Source of the DNA: Chamaecrista fasciculata | Taxonomy: Eukaryota; Streptophyta; Magnoliopsida; Fabales; Fabaceae | NCBI GenBank assembly: GCA_003254925.1 | Contig: QANZ01041992.1 | Coordinates: 107,459 to 171,458 of the forward strand | Direction: 5' to 3' | DNA length: 64,000 nt | In this document: positions 36,819-49,538 of the stretch, in pieces | How the letters are laid out: each line of letters starts with the position of its first letter | Numbering within the stretch: position 1 is the stretch's first letter | Notes under the pieces: generated by a model | Told to the model about the DNA's origin: nothing | What the model saw: the letters and a program-made list of their open reading frames with translations, nothing else | Databases searched by the model: none | Program-made: the position numbers and the translations under genes

Positions 36819-36823
36819 AAAAC

Positions 36824-39800
36824 ATCATTATCTTACATGTTTGTCTTTAGTTTTTTCTTTTCTTTTTTTTTTATAAAAAAATTTATATGATTCTATTCAT
36901 TGATTCTTTTTATTGTTACTTGGTGTAATTTACTAATAAGTAAATACATGATTTTTTTTTCTCTAGTTTCAATCTAGTTTGAGTCTTTTTCTTCATCTGA
37001 TTTTCAAAATTTTGTTTTAATTAATCTAGATTCGACTTGTATCAAGTATTTGGCTATAACGGGAGAGTCTCGCAACGGAATAACTACATTTATAAAGTCT
37101 CGAACTCAAAACTTTACTAAATCAATATCAAGCCGTCGAGTCTGGTCCGACCAATTGAGATTGGTCCGCTTAGTTCGGACCGTATCGAATTCGAGTCTAG
37201 TATTTCTAGGCTCAGCCTGGCCTGGCGTATATTCATTTTTTAAAATAAAAAATTTATGTTTTACTATATAATTTATATTTTCTACTACTAAATCATTTTT
37301 TTAATAAAAAATGCTAATATATCAATTGATGGTTGCTAACATGCTGACGAAGATCAAAGATAAAAAAGATAGACCACTCCAAGATAAATCCCCATCACTT
37401 TTACTAGAATAATGCTAGCTAATCTTTTTTCCTATCTGTTGGGCTCCTGTATCCGGCTAAATCACCGGCCCGTGTTTAAGTTGGGCCGTGTGTTGTGTTT
37501 TTGTCTCATGGTATGACAAAAACAATACCATGTTGGTTCTAGGAGAGTAGATTGGAAAAAATAAAATGAAACATAATGGACCACTTCAAGATAAAAAAAA
37601 AAAAATGTAATACCATTGTGCTAAAGTGAAATTTGACTTATATATATGGGGTTAAAATGAGATTTCAACCATAATGTTTTTATAAAAAGTATATAAGAAA
37701 TATTTTTAGAGTACTTCCTTAAAATATCTATCTAAATAAGTCAAAATTAGGAATAATAATAGTACTGGATACTCGTTAAATTTTATACTTTTTGAATTCA
37801 AATCCATTTAAACTATTTTATATCAATACTTTATTGTTATTCGAATATGAAGAACTACATAATTTTTATAGAAAAATGCTATAAAAAATCTCATAACTTA
37901 AGTAATGGGACTTTTTTTTAACAACCTTAAGTAATGGGGCTTGATCACCCTTGTATGGAATAATTTGACATTTTTTTTTAAAAATTTTTATTAAAAGAAA
38001 GTGAAGAGAGAGACTAAGATTAAAAAAAAACTTGGTTGAAACTATTCAATTTTTTGTAGCAAAAATCCTTTTTTTTATATATGTTTCCGAATTATATAGA
38101 TATCTAAAATATTGAAAACACCAAATATAGAAAGAAAAAGATATTAAATATTAGATTCGTATATCTAACACCAAATATGAGACTAACCCATAATTTTTTC
38201 AGTATTAAATTATATCAATGATTATAATTATGCCACATCATCATTTAAATCCCATGTCAATAATCAAACTTTGCATCTTAGACTAACCCATTTAGGCCAC
38301 ATCAATATTTTGACCATTGACAAAATTGCAATTAAAATCAATTTTATGATTTTGAGGATTTGATTTTTTGAAATTGAGAGCGAAATCAGTAATGAGTAAT
38401 TAATTATTACCTTTTAAATTAGTTTCCATCTTGTTGAAAATTTGGAAAACATACAAAAAATCATATATCTTTATAGTTTTTCTTAAATAGGATAAATTAT
38501 GGGCTTAGCCATCCCTCAAACACTGAATCTATATGATTAACCGGCCAATCCATTATATTAATTAAAAATATAAGTGATTTATTTTTTAGTTTTAGTTTAA
38601 ATATATCGTTTAAAATTTAAGGTGTCGAAAAAGTCTCTTCAATTACATTCATTTTATGAAAGTCTTTTTCTAATGAAATTATTAAGAGATAATTTAATCC
38701 ACTCTTGATTTTTTTATTCTTGCTATACCACTAAAATAGTGATGGCAAAAAGTTTCGATCTTTGATGATGTTACCTGGACTGTCTTGACTCTTGGGGCTC
38801 TAGACATGGAGGAATTCTTTTTTAACAAGAACGAGGTTGTACAAAATAATATTTTTGTCCCATATTTGAGAACAAAGACAAATAGGTGATAGAAATGAAG
38901 AAGGAAAAAGAACTCCCTATAAACACTCAAAAGAAGAAGAAAATGTGATCAAAATTACATCAAAAAGATCAAAAGCCACAAATAAACTTTTGACGAGAAA
39001 ATAATGTTAACTCGTAATGTGATATTCATTTTATTTAGGAAAAACTAAGTTAAATCATATATTTTTAAAAAAATAATTATAGTCTCCACAAAGGCACAAA
39101 GATTTGTGAGGATGCAATCACTGATCAAGGATAATATATATATATATATATAAAAATTACCATAAAAATTGTAAACAGGAATAAAGATTGAGTTAAGTGT
39201 TAAAAATGACAAGACGAGTAAGTACTTCGTGTCTCAATAGAGGTATGATCCTTTAAAGCAACTATTTTTCTCATTTAAATTAAATATTAAATTATATTTT
39301 TTAAAATTAGAATCTAATTGTGAAAGAGAGAGTTTTAGGGTTTCTTAATTACCGTACCTATTTTAATGGTCAAAAGTGGTACTTGTATATATAAACTTTA
39401 TATTTTAGTTAAGAACGAATCTTCTAAATATGTTAAAGGAGAGGGGAGGGGAGATCTCCGACACTTCTAAAATATTAGTAACAATCATTGTTGGATAATT
39501 GTCCTTTAGGACACTCAAATCCCCAATAACAATTGTTTGCTATCAAAAATATTCCAAATATAAATCCGAATATGAAAATTCAACGACGAGTGTCCCTTAT
39601 CAATTTTATGCATCTATCAATTAGTACAGAAAATATTTCAAAAAAAAACTCATGAAAGTACTTTAATATGTATAAAATATTTTGACATTTTATCCTTAAA
39701 CTTTAAATTTTTTCAACACAAAATATTATATTTGTATATTAAAATCTATTTTTACTATTATGAGTTAGGTACCTCCAATCCTTAATTATCTCTAGATCCT

Positions 39801-40421
39801 TATAAGTTATAACCATTGGATCCAAATAAACTCACAAAGTAAAATTTCATGATTTTCATTGAGCATAAATATTTTGATTATTCTTAAACTTGCAAAACTC
39901 TACAATTCCAATAAGTTGGAACAATCCAACCCACAAATTTTCAAATTGACCCACCCTAAACTAATGATTTGGTTTAGTTCTTGACTTCTTGTGAGTTCGC
40001 AAGTCAATCCAAAGCATTCTCCACCCATATATTTTTTTTTTTATTGTTTGTTAATTAGCTTTCAAAATTTCATTTTAACTGAGTCAAATTTGATTTGCTT
40101 TACTCATCTAGTTATGGTGAGAAAATCTTTTAAAATAATTGTATTCACAATGTCTAAAATCCAAAATATTATTTAAACAATATCAAAATCACTTACTATT
40201 TAAATCAATCTTATATTTGTCCTGCACTCGTGATTTATAGTGAGTACAAAGTACAAATCTTAAAATTGTCAAAGTATTATTGTATCAAACCCTTTTCACT
40301 AATCTATGGTGCTTTTCTTATATAAATGAAATAAACAAAATATCCAAAATATCTATAAAAATTACCATTATCATTATCTAAAATATTAAAAGACTCCAGT
40401 ATTCGAGTCCCTAAATGGTTT
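36824..40421. other. long gene-free AT-rich stretch
   Basis: About 3.6 kb without a recognisable gene, RNA or bounded element. It contains short AT runs (about 39137-39152) and scattered short frames without domains. A fragment near 37440-37500 is GC-richer and may be an old repeat. Confidence 0.4.
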
Positions 40422-40429
40422 GTTAATAC

Positions 40430-40920
40430 CAAGGTTATTAAAACCGGACCGGTCATTGAACCGGCTGAAGCAGCGGTTCAAAGTTCAATGGTTCAACCGG
40501 GGTCGGACCGTTAATAATTAAATAAATAAAAAATAATATATTTAGTTTAATATAATAAAAATATATAATAAACTCTTTAAATTTAAGCTGGATTAAGTAA
40601 GAAAGTGATTAATTAGGAGGATAAAAAATCAAATTTTGAAGTAAAAACTATTAAATAACGTATTATTTTGAGTCTAAACATAATAAGAAACAAATTTCTT
40701 TAAAATAACATCATTTTAATCAAGAAAAAGTAAAAAAAAAATAATAATAGAAAAAAACTGAACCGGTTCAACCTCAAAACTGGCCGGTTCAAGGCGGTTT
40801 TCCCGGTTCTTGACCGGTTCTCAGCTTGCCTGGTTTTGTACTCAACTCGGACCGGACCACTGACCGGTTCGCGGTTCAACCGGTCCGACCGGCCGATCCG
40901 GTCCGGTTTTTATAACTCTG
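40430..40920. mobile_element. hAT-like MITE (CAAGGTTAT...ATAACTCTG)
   Basis: The ends CAAGGTTAT and ATAACTCTG are near-perfect inverted repeats and are flanked by a perfect 8-bp TSD GTTAATAC at 40422-40429 and 40921-40928, the hAT length. Subterminal regions carry many ACCGGTTC/GAACCGGT words in both orientations. No transposase. Confidence 0.85.
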
Positions 40921-40928
40921 GTTAATAC

Positions 40929-41560
40929 TTATACCTCAACTCTTAATATATGATAATGTAGGGATCATTATTTTTACATGGAGTCATAATATAAGTTAAT
41001 TATTTGTATTAGATAATTGTAAAGTGCTATAAAAAAATTATATTTCAAAATAAGTGTAAAAGATTTAGTAGTATATAGAAATAAAAATATCAAGTTTTAA
41101 CTAAAAATAATTTAATATAGATGAATTGAGGTTCAAAGAGTAGATTCGTTACAGTGAACACAATTTTCAACATGCAGAGGACACACTTCCTCTCTTTAAA
41201 TACGGTGATAAACATTATTCTCCTATCAATTAATCTCCACAACCAAATTCAATTAACATGATTTATTAATATTAAACATTCATTCAATCAGATTGCAAAA
41301 TTTAAAGAAACTAAATAAGGATATGTAAGATAAATATAAAATATGATGCCTATTATTTGATTACGAAAACACAAAATACAACTATTGTTTCTAGCAGCAA
41401 ACAGACAGCAGCAAGCAAGCATTAACTAAAAAACCACAGAAACTGAAAATTCAACAAGACCCAAATCCAAATTAAAACTAGCATAATTAATTCAACAAAC
41501 GAAAGTCCAATCATAAATTAGGCATCATCAAACATAGGACCAAATATTGAATAATGCAAA
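40929..41560. other. 3' flank of the MADS-box gene
   Basis: AT-rich DNA without recognised features; it probably includes the 3' UTR of the minus-strand MADS gene. Confidence 0.4.
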
Positions 41561-42710
41561 TCAGTAGAACCCTGGTCCTCCATATCCTCCCCTCATGTTG
41601 TTGTTGTTGTTAAAGCCATGGTGGTGTGGTGGCATCATCATATTGCTCCCATCGAACCCGCCGGGATTGTTAGCCACCGTGGCCGGTGGCTGATACATCT
41701 GACGTGGCGGTGCTATGCCGGCCGAAGAGGAACCACCAAGCACAAACTGATGATTAGGGGTGTTATTAGCAGCACTCTGAATCAAGATCATCCTATCAAC
41801 TTGCCTTGTCACAAGCTTCTTAAGCTCATCTAAAGCACCTTTGAATTGTTCAAGTTGTGGCACAGTCATGTCATCAACTAGGGCTGCCCACCAGCACTGG
41901 CCCTATAGTTTTTGTAAAGAAAAAAACAAATCAAATATGTATAGACAATATTCAATGATTCATAAGATTGTAAAAGAAGAAAATGTTGAAAAATATGAAG
42001 GTTTAATTGATGAGTTGGATTAATAGTTGAAGAAAAATCATAAAGAATTGATGATTCTTGAGTCATCTTTGATTTTGACCTCTAAATCTTAGATCTAAAG
42101 GTATTTATCACTTCTTAAGATGAAATTTAATCATGCTAATTTTTAACAAAAATAAGATCTGAATTTTTTTTTCCAAAACATCATCATCATAAAACAATCT
42201 AGATCTTTAAAAAGTAAATATAAGATTTGATGCAATTTTTTTAAGACCAAAATAGTTTTAGCCAAAAGGTTAACTAATTATTACATGAGCATAACAAACA
42301 AACTCATAAAATACAACCTGAGTGGCCCTCCTCATGCGGTTCAACTCTTCGCCCCGCTTCTTCTCAGCATCAAGCTGAGCAGAGAATTGGGTGAATTGCG
42401 CAATGAGGTCACGCACGTTAGCGTTTCGGTGAGCCTCAATGAGCTGCATGGTGCCCGAGGTAGGCGGCGGTGGTGCTCGGGTTAGGTAGCGATCGACAAC
42501 AGCATCAACATTAGGGTGACCAAAGGAGAAGACCTTGTCACCAGGAGAGAAGACAACAAGAGCGACCTCAGCACCACAGAGTGTGCAAAGTTCACTCGCT
42601 TTTTTGAACAAACCAGAGCGGCGCTTTGAGAATGTAACCTGAAGGTTACTCTCATTGCTCATCTTCTTCATCTCCACCTTTTGACGACCCTTGCTCCTTC
42701 GGTTGGACAT
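41561..42710 (-). CDS. type I MADS-box transcription factor (AGL61/62-like)
   Basis: Two exons, 42318-42710 and 41561-41902, joined in frame across a GT/AG intron: 244 residues. Residues 1-60 form the MADS domain ([49 protein letters not shown]). [19 protein letters not shown] and the helical [15 protein letters not shown] with [19 protein letters not shown] follow. Exon 2 opens with [31 protein letters not shown], the usual M-alpha second helix. A Pro/Gly/Asn-rich tail ends GGYGGPGFY. No K domain is present, which is normal for type I. Studied relatives act in central cell and endosperm development as heterodimers with M-gamma proteins. No lesion is seen. The gene is a clear relative of the broken one at 24.6 kb. 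Confidence 0.9.
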
Positions 42711-43445
42711 GATTTGAAAAAGGGTGAGGTGATTATGACCTTCAACAATGGGTATGTGAATTGTATCACAAGTTGTGATTTGTGAGTGAAAGGATAGGTT
42801 AATTTATAAACCTTTTTGTGAGCAGGATTAGTCAATAGATTGATCTATAATTTAATCTTTTAAAGATTATTATTATTATAAATTTTATACTTTGAATGCG
42901 GGGATTTATTTTGTTGTTATCTTCGTATCTAAATTTTTTCGATATTAGTTAACGATTAAATTACAATAATATTTCTCTTGTTTATAACCGCATTTTTATG
43001 TAACTAAATCTTTTAAAAATTAATATTTTGTTTATTGAGCTATTAATTAATTTATAAATTAAACTTCGTATATAAGGGTAATATTGAAAGGCTTTTAATT
43101 TATGAAGGATCAAAATAATGACGAAAATCATATTTGAACAACTAACTGAAAAATTATTTTACACATCAAGTATTAACAAAATCTTCAAGTTACAATTTTG
43201 TTAATATAGCCATTAACATACAAATTAAGATATGAAAAATTTATGAGTTTATACATTCAATGGCTAAAAATCTAGCATACAAACTTTTGTTCTTGAAATC
43301 CGTATAACCTATATACTTTATTTTTGTCCCTGGAAGTTAATTCCTTAAAAATGGATGTAAGAGACGAAATTACAATTTTTAGAGACTAAATTATACGATC
43401 TAGATATCCAATAATTCAATTACCGTGTCGTATCAAAAACCAACT
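42711..43445. promoter_or_regulatory. upstream region of the MADS-box gene
   Basis: A minus-strand TATA-like GGTTTATAAATT lies at about 42800, some 90 bp before the start codon. The rest is AT-rich with no defined repeat. Confidence 0.35.
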
Positions 43446-43775
43446 TATTTTCTTGTATCGAGTCGTCTATCCACATGATTGATCAAAATATTTTTCATTA
43501 TTGTATCAATCAATCGTGTGGTGTTCGTCATCTATCCATTTATTCTTGAAATGTTTTTCATTGTTTCAATCATGTGGTGTTCGTTGTCTATCCGTTTATT
43601 CTCGAAATATGTTTCATTGTTTACTCGATCATGAGGTGTTCGTTGTCTATCCATTTATTCTTGAAATATTGTTCATTGTATCAATCGTATGGCATTCATT
43701 ATCATCTATTTGTTTATTCTCAAAATATTTTTCATCGTTTCAATCGTGCAGTGTCTATCCGTTTATTCTTAGATT
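43446..43775. repeat. minisatellite, about 60-bp unit, about five copies
   Basis: Diverged units with the shared words TCAATCGTGTGGTGTTCGT, CTATCCATTTATTCTTGAAA and TTTTTCATTGT. All plus-strand open frames here are by-products of the repeat. Confidence 0.75.
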
Positions 43776-44924
43776 TTTTCGAAAACAGTTGTAGCTAGCT
43801 AGATAGCTTGTTTAATTGGTTTGGTTTGATAAAGCAAATTAACTAGCAATTGGCTGTCTAGCGTAATATTTTGAGAGATTTTGGAATCTCTCACACCATA
43901 GCTTATATGGTAAGAACTTCAATGGAAAAATGAGGGTGGTAAGTAAGTCACATGTAGCTAATATCGTTGTAATGGCCTATTCAGCATTTGCTAGAGAAAA
44001 TGGATCTGGAAATTTTCACGAAATCTCTTTCAGGTAATCTTAATCTTATCCCCTTTTAGAAAAAATAGAATTCCATTTAATATGTGAAACCAGGGAAATA
44101 AAGTTTTTGATCCGAACAATGTACACAGTTTTTTTTTTTTTAAATTATTTTCTTTACTCTTTAAAATCATTTATTGATTGTTGATTTTTTCAAATTTTGC
44201 TAGATTTTATAAGGAAATTTATAATTAAAAACAATATCTAGAAACGTCTTTATTCATCTGCACTAAATCTGAAAAATTAATTGCAAATATTGCTTTATAT
44301 TTTAAAATCACCATATTATAATCGTCACTCGCTGCATTAATGCGCATATATACATATTTTATATAGATTACTATATCTAAAAGCATTCTATGATATTTAT
44401 CTTCAGGTTATTTCCTTTTATTTCCCACCGTGTATATTTTGATACAAAAATCTTACATATATATAATACTTCTCACCTTATAAAAAACTATAACAGGGTT
44501 AATTGTTTTCCGTTAAATAGCATAAACTAAAATACGTATTATATTTATAAATGTTGTTATTTTTACCTCAATTAGAATTCTTTCAATTTCGATATGGTCA
44601 ATTAATCTTCAAAGTTCATATAGTCAAGAACTAAAGTAAATATGTCAGAAACTTAAACTAAAAAAGTACCATGTCGATCATCATTTCTTTATAGCTCTTA
44701 GTAATAGTTTTCTATGTTGGATCTTGATACATATATGAAAAATATATCATTACTTCAACTTTCATAATCTCTTTTCCCGCTTTGTATCTCAAAATATGTC
44801 ATTTTTCCATTCAGCGTTTCTCACACATGAATGGAATTTTTTACGCACTTCTATTCNCTTCAACTTTCATAATCTCTTTTCCCGCTTTTGTATCTCAAAA
44901 TATGTCATTTTTGCATTCAGTCTT
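43776..44924. other. AT-rich intergenic DNA with an assembly join
   Basis: No gene is seen. A 65-bp block (CTTCAACTTTCATAATCTC and following) occurs before and directly after the single N at 44857, so the second copy is probably an assembly artefact. Confidence 0.45.
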
Positions 44925-45007
44925 TGGGGCACAACTGACACAAATGAAACGTTAGGGGTATAACTGAAAATCACCCAAACGTTAAGGGCACGAAAGAGTG
45001 TTTTGCC
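44925..45007. mobile_element. right-arm fragment of a family E element
   Basis: Holds GAAACGTTAGGGG and AACTGAAAATCACCC words and the terminal TGTTTTGCC. The left arm is absent, perhaps lost at the nearby assembly join. Confidence 0.6.
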
Positions 45008-46525
45008 TATAAACAATTATAATTAGGTTAAGAAAAGAGAAAAATCTGTAATATTTTATATTAAGTTTCATATTATTTTTGTTGATTTGGCCCACCAAAC
45101 CAACAAAAAAAATAAAAAAAAAAAGTTTTTTTTTTTTAAATATTATGACCTGAGTGATTTTCTAAAAGTAACTCTGGGTCACGATTAATACGAGTCAACT
45201 CAATTCAAAGCGGTTCTGGATAGTTCATCTTTTTGAAGGGTCTAATGGTTCAAACCGAATTGCCTTTGCTCTTGGGTCTTAGTTTTATTGATCCAATTTT
45301 TATAATACTAAAGATACCTTTTTGTTGAAGCTTTTTTTGAAATGTTTACTCCATGAGTCTCACGAGTTGCAATAAACTTATACAATTTAACAATTGATAA
45401 ATGCTTTTTTTAAAATTTCCATGTTGCATTTTACTTCTCTAACCAACTAAAATGTATAAACAAATGATTACCTAGCAAAATGATAATCACTCATAAGATC
45501 CCCAGTTTCATTTCCCTGCAAATTGTTTAAAATCCTATCTAATCAAAAATTTTAGAAGTAATGTCATTTTCCCTCTTATAAGCAATGTTTAAAGACGAAG
45601 ATAAATATCGTTCCCACTACTGATGTGAGGGCCTTGTTGGTAGGCAATATGTAAGTACCTCTGTAAGCGCTCATAGAGCTTGGAGGCCTGCCCTGACCTT
45701 GGTGAGCTCCTGGGCCCAACTCACCTAAACTTTTGTCTACCAAGAAAAAAAAAGACCAAGATAAATAAAGTGCCTTGTGGTTGAATATATTATTATCATA
45801 TAAATATTTTACCCCCTTTTTAGCTATTTATTGAAATATATATTTAAGTTTTTAATGAGATATCCATCTTATAAGGTCCACGGGCTGCAACAAGTATGTA
45901 ATTTGATGATGATTCATAAAGTCTCACGAGTTGCGATAATTTAAGACACCAAAAAAGAATTATTATTTATAAAATATATAGTGAAATCAACAAAAATTCA
46001 TTTGATTCATATTAACTTTAAACATTGCTTATAAGGAAGAGAGAATGACTATCCTTCTAAAACTTTGAATAGGGTTTTGAAAATTTTGTGAGAAAGTGAA
46101 ATTGTGTGATGTAGATAAGTGATTTTAATTAGGAGAATCCTTTGTATTTTTTATTTTCTATCTTCATTTATTTTAATTTTGTTTTCTGTTTTTATCTTCT
46201 TTTTATTAATTATGCTTGCTCAAGAGGATGACTAATTTACTTTTAAAGGCCATTTAATTTTTATGTAATTATTTTAAGATAATTATTTTTTTAGATAGAT
46301 ATTGTGAAGTGCTTAACACCTTTCCCATGACTCAAAAGACTCTCGAACTCATCTTTAGTTCGAGACCAGTTTTTCTTAATTTTTGCCTTATCCACTATTT
46401 TTCAAATTAATTTTCATAAAAATAGTTTTCCAAATTTTTTCTTAAAAATTTTACGGTGATTCATTTTCCAAAGTTATAAATGACATTTTCGACACATCTT
46501 ATTTAATCTTATTAGGTTTTTTTTT
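45008..46525. repeat. segmental duplication B, copy 1
   Basis: Matches 51391-55270 over its length, for example TCAACTCAATTCAAAGCGGT, ATGAGTCTCACGAGTTGC and CTTATTTAATCTTATTAGG. Copy 1 lacks the hAT-like and Mutator-like elements of copy 2 but has its own SINE-like insertion at 45608. Confidence 0.85.
45608..45753 (+). mobile_element. SINE-like insertion with A tail
   Basis: About 146 bp absent from the paralogous site at about 51985. It ends in nine A and is flanked by GACGAAGATAAATA and GACCAAGATAAATA, a 14-bp duplication with one mismatch. Long TSD plus A tail point to LINE-type retroposition. Box A and B motifs of a tRNA-derived SINE are not obvious, so it may come from another RNA. Confidence 0.6.
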
Positions 46526-46620
46526 AAAAGATTTATTAAATTTTTAAATCTTTTGATTTTAAATATATAAGGACATATCGACGTAAAATTTTAATATTTG
46601 TTTAAAAATAAAAAATATAA

Positions 46621-47060
46621 GGTCAAAGTATATTTTTGGTTCCATAACTTTTGCTAAAGTTTTAGTTTGGTCCCATAACTTTTTTTGTTAAACTATTGGT
46701 CCCATATCTTTTGCTCAAATTGCATATTTGGTCCTGTGTTACACTTTTGGTCCCAAATTTTTAGGTCATGTTACAGAATTGGTCCTATATCTTTTAGTCA
46801 TGTTGTATAATTGGTCTCAGATCTTTGAGTCAGATGCAGAATTAGTCTCATATCTTTGGATCAAGTGGGACTATCAGTGAAACTTTTTGCAAAAATATGG
46901 GACTAATTATGCAACCTGACCAAAAGATATAGGACCAAAGTGATACGGGACCAAATATGCAACTTTTTGCAAAGATATGAGACCAAAAGTGCAACAAAAA
47001 AAGTTATGGAACCAAATTGAGACCTGAACAAAAGTTATGAGACCAAAAGTGAAATTGACC
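46621..47060. mobile_element. Mutator-like MITE, family A
   Basis: Starts GGTCAAAG and ends AATTGACC with inverted arms of TTTTGGTCCCATATCTTTT-like units. Perfect 9-bp TSD AAAATATAA at 46612-46620 and 47061-47069. Confidence 0.85.
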
Positions 47061-47138
47061 AAAATATAATTATACCTCATATGAACTAAATTTTATTCAA
47101 TATCAAAATGTAAGTTGAATCATTTCACCCAAAAAATA

Positions 47139-47672
47139 GGTTAAAGGGTCATTTTGATCCTAAATATATGCCTTCATATTCATTTTGGTCCATTATGTTT
47201 TAAAATGTTCAAATTGGTTCTAAATATTTGTAAAATGTTTCATTTTGGTCCTAAACTATTGAACATGACTTGTTTCAATTTCAAATGTGACGAGTTTAGA
47301 GCTACGTATTGTTCTCGAAGAGTAGTTTCTCTATTCAGTTGAGGCCGTCAGCAAACGAGGTCAAATCGGTCCTGAAAGTAGACTGCTCGTTTCATGGTCA
47401 AACAAGCAAAGTTGATCATATCTCTCTCATTTCAAATTCGAATGCGACGAATTTAGAGCTACGAGTTCCTCTTATGTTGTTTGAATTTGAAATGAAAGAC
47501 GAGGGAAATATGACCAAATTCAATAGTTTGGGAATAAAATGAAACATTTTACTAATATTTAGGACCAAAATGAATCATTTTGCAAATATTTAGGACCAAT
47601 TTGAATATTTTGAAACATAATGAACCAAAATAAACATTAAGACAACATTTAGGACCAAAATGACCCTTTTAA
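47139..47672. mobile_element. Mutator-like MITE, family C
   Basis: Starts GGTTAAAGGGTCATTTTG and has inverted arms with TTTTGGTCCTAAA units, ending AAAATGACCCTTTT. The exact right end and TSD are blurred by a run of A. Its right edge abuts the duplicated LTV1 5' region. Confidence 0.7.
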
Positions 47673-47689
47673 AAAAATGAATCTTGAAT

Positions 47690-48300
47690 CAAGCACCTGA
47701 CACTTGCAGTCCTTCAAGCCAAAAAAAAAAAAAACACTCGCAGTCCTCGGGAGTGGATCTGCTAAATTATGAATCTCTTAAATTATGTAAAGTATGATGA
47801 ATGGATGGTGAGGATTTAACTTTCTCACCTTCATGTCTCTTTTCATCTTTCTCTCTCTTTTTCTCTCTCTTATTTTTACTCATACTTCACATACTTCAGC
47901 CACCCCATAATTTAGCTGATCCAATTCCCGCAGTCCTCTTGGTATCAGACCTAGGGTTTTATACTATACATAAAATCAACACCTACAATTCTGTTGTAGT
48001 ACTAGTAGATCAATGGGGAAGACGAAGAAGTTCATCGATAAGAAGAAGTCGGCGACTTTTCAATTGCTCGCACGCGATTCCTCTGATCCCAATTATGACG
48101 ACACTCCCGGCAGCGATCGTATCTTTGTTCGCGTCGACAATAACCCCGTCTCTCTCGACAGCTTCAACCGCTCCGATGAGCCATACGGCGGCGACGATGA
48201 TCACAATTCCATATTCGACGATGCGCCTGAGGACTATGACGATGACGAGAATGATGACAGGGTTCTCGGGAAGTCCATGCTCGGAAGGAGTGCGAGAGAG
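47690..48300 (+). pseudogene. LTV1: LTV1 5' fragment, copy 1
   Basis: LTV1 is an assembly factor of the small ribosomal subunit. The ATG at 48013 opens [30 protein letters not shown], the characteristic LTV1 start, followed by [18 protein letters not shown] and an acidic segment to MLGRSAREIK at about 48306. After that LTV1 homology stops and an unrelated open tail runs to 48492. The segment between the acidic region and REIK is shorter than in LTV1 proteins. The 5' flank (47690-48012) is shared with copy 2 at 58823, apart from a 180-bp MITE. So this is a truncated copy with its own promoter region. A normal LTV1 is several hundred residues long, and the parent is not in this window. Confidence 0.8.
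47749..47928. mobile_element. 180-bp MITE in the LTV1 copy 1 upstream region
   Basis: Ends GGGAGTGGATCTGCTAAATT and AATTTAGCTGATCCAATTCC form imperfect inverted repeats. It is flanked by a 10-bp direct repeat CGCAGTCCTC at 47739-47748 and 47929-47938. The paralogous site upstream of LTV1 copy 2 (about 58886) has one uninterrupted TGCAGTCCTC. A distant relative may lie at 50733-50920. Confidence 0.8.
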
Positions 48301-48492
48301 ATTAAGGCTCCGTTTGGTACATTGCAAAGTGAGTTACTTGAATATGCTTTAAGGTTAAATCAGTTCTGTATTGCTGGTAATCTATGGGTGTTGATATGCT
48401 GCTATTCTTGGGAGAATAAGGTAATAGTTGCAAACTTACAATGGAGTAGAATTGCAATGCGCGTCCTTGTGCGTAACACATGCCACTGTTAA

Positions 48493-49538
48493 TGTAGAAG
48501 TTGTATGTGACTATTTGTTGAATCAAAATTAAGACGGAATTAGAAACTGAAAAGTGTTTCAAGTCATAGTTAATAAACTTTTTTAAACTCCTCTCTATTC
48601 CCCAAAGATATGGAATTTATAATTTACCAAAGAACTAATCTTAGGTAAAATTCCTTTTATATTTGCTATAAAGTTTACCAATAAATTAAGGATACATTAC
48701 AAAAAGTTTCTGTATGACTGATCATAGTAGTGAGAGAATGTAAAAAATAACTTGTTGCATGACCAATCATTGAAAAAAAAGAGTATAAACAAAGCTTTTA
48801 ATTGGAGGAACCTCATAACAGAGATATATGGAACCTTACCTAAGTTTTTTTCCTTTACAAAGACAAGTAAAAATTTCCAGAATGTTGAGAATTTGTGATT
48901 TAATTATTATTTTTCCAGTTGTCAGCTCCTGGTTTGGATGTAAATATGGAGTTTAAAGAAGGCTTTTAAGCCAAAATGCTGAGAGGGGCCATAGTTTCTG
49001 AATCCGTGTTGTAATAAACGTGCATTGTTAGAAGGGAATAATAATGGGAACAAACAGAGAGGGAAAATGGTAAGCTTTGCTTTTGAGTAGTATGCAAAAT
49101 TTTGTCCTCATTGTTACCATAGGAAACATATATTTAGGAAAATGGGAATGTGTTGCATCAGAGAGATCAAGATATCATGATTTTGCAAGAAAAACAATTG
49201 ATGTGTTCGAATCAAAACTATAGAGTCCTCTACTCCTCTTTTATTAACATAGCAACCTCTGTTATGAAAAGTGTATGGGAGAACCAAACAGATGGTAAAT
49301 GGACAATTGTATGGTGAAAAATGAAAGTCAACCCTCGTTTTTTTTCTTTTGTAAAATAGCACAACCCTTTTTCAGTCCTGCTACTTTTTTCTTGTGAAGT
49401 AACTACACTATGTATGGATGAGGATTTTTGCTTCTGCCAACTGCCTTGCCAGTATGCCTTTTCACCATTTTCACGCATTTATATAGATGTATATTTTTCA
49501 AATTTGGAACAAATGTGAGCTTGGAACTTGCTTTGCAG
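48493..49538. other. DNA between the LTV1 and TOR fragments
   Basis: No gene is recognised. It may hold intron sequence of the TOR fragment in its right part; a T-rich stretch with CTTTGCAG precedes the first TOR exon. Confidence 0.4.

Noticed and set aside
48301..48492. C-terminal tail after the LTV1 copy 1 homology as a functional extension
   Set aside because: The sequence after REIK has no LTV1 similarity or known domain and looks like chance read-through.
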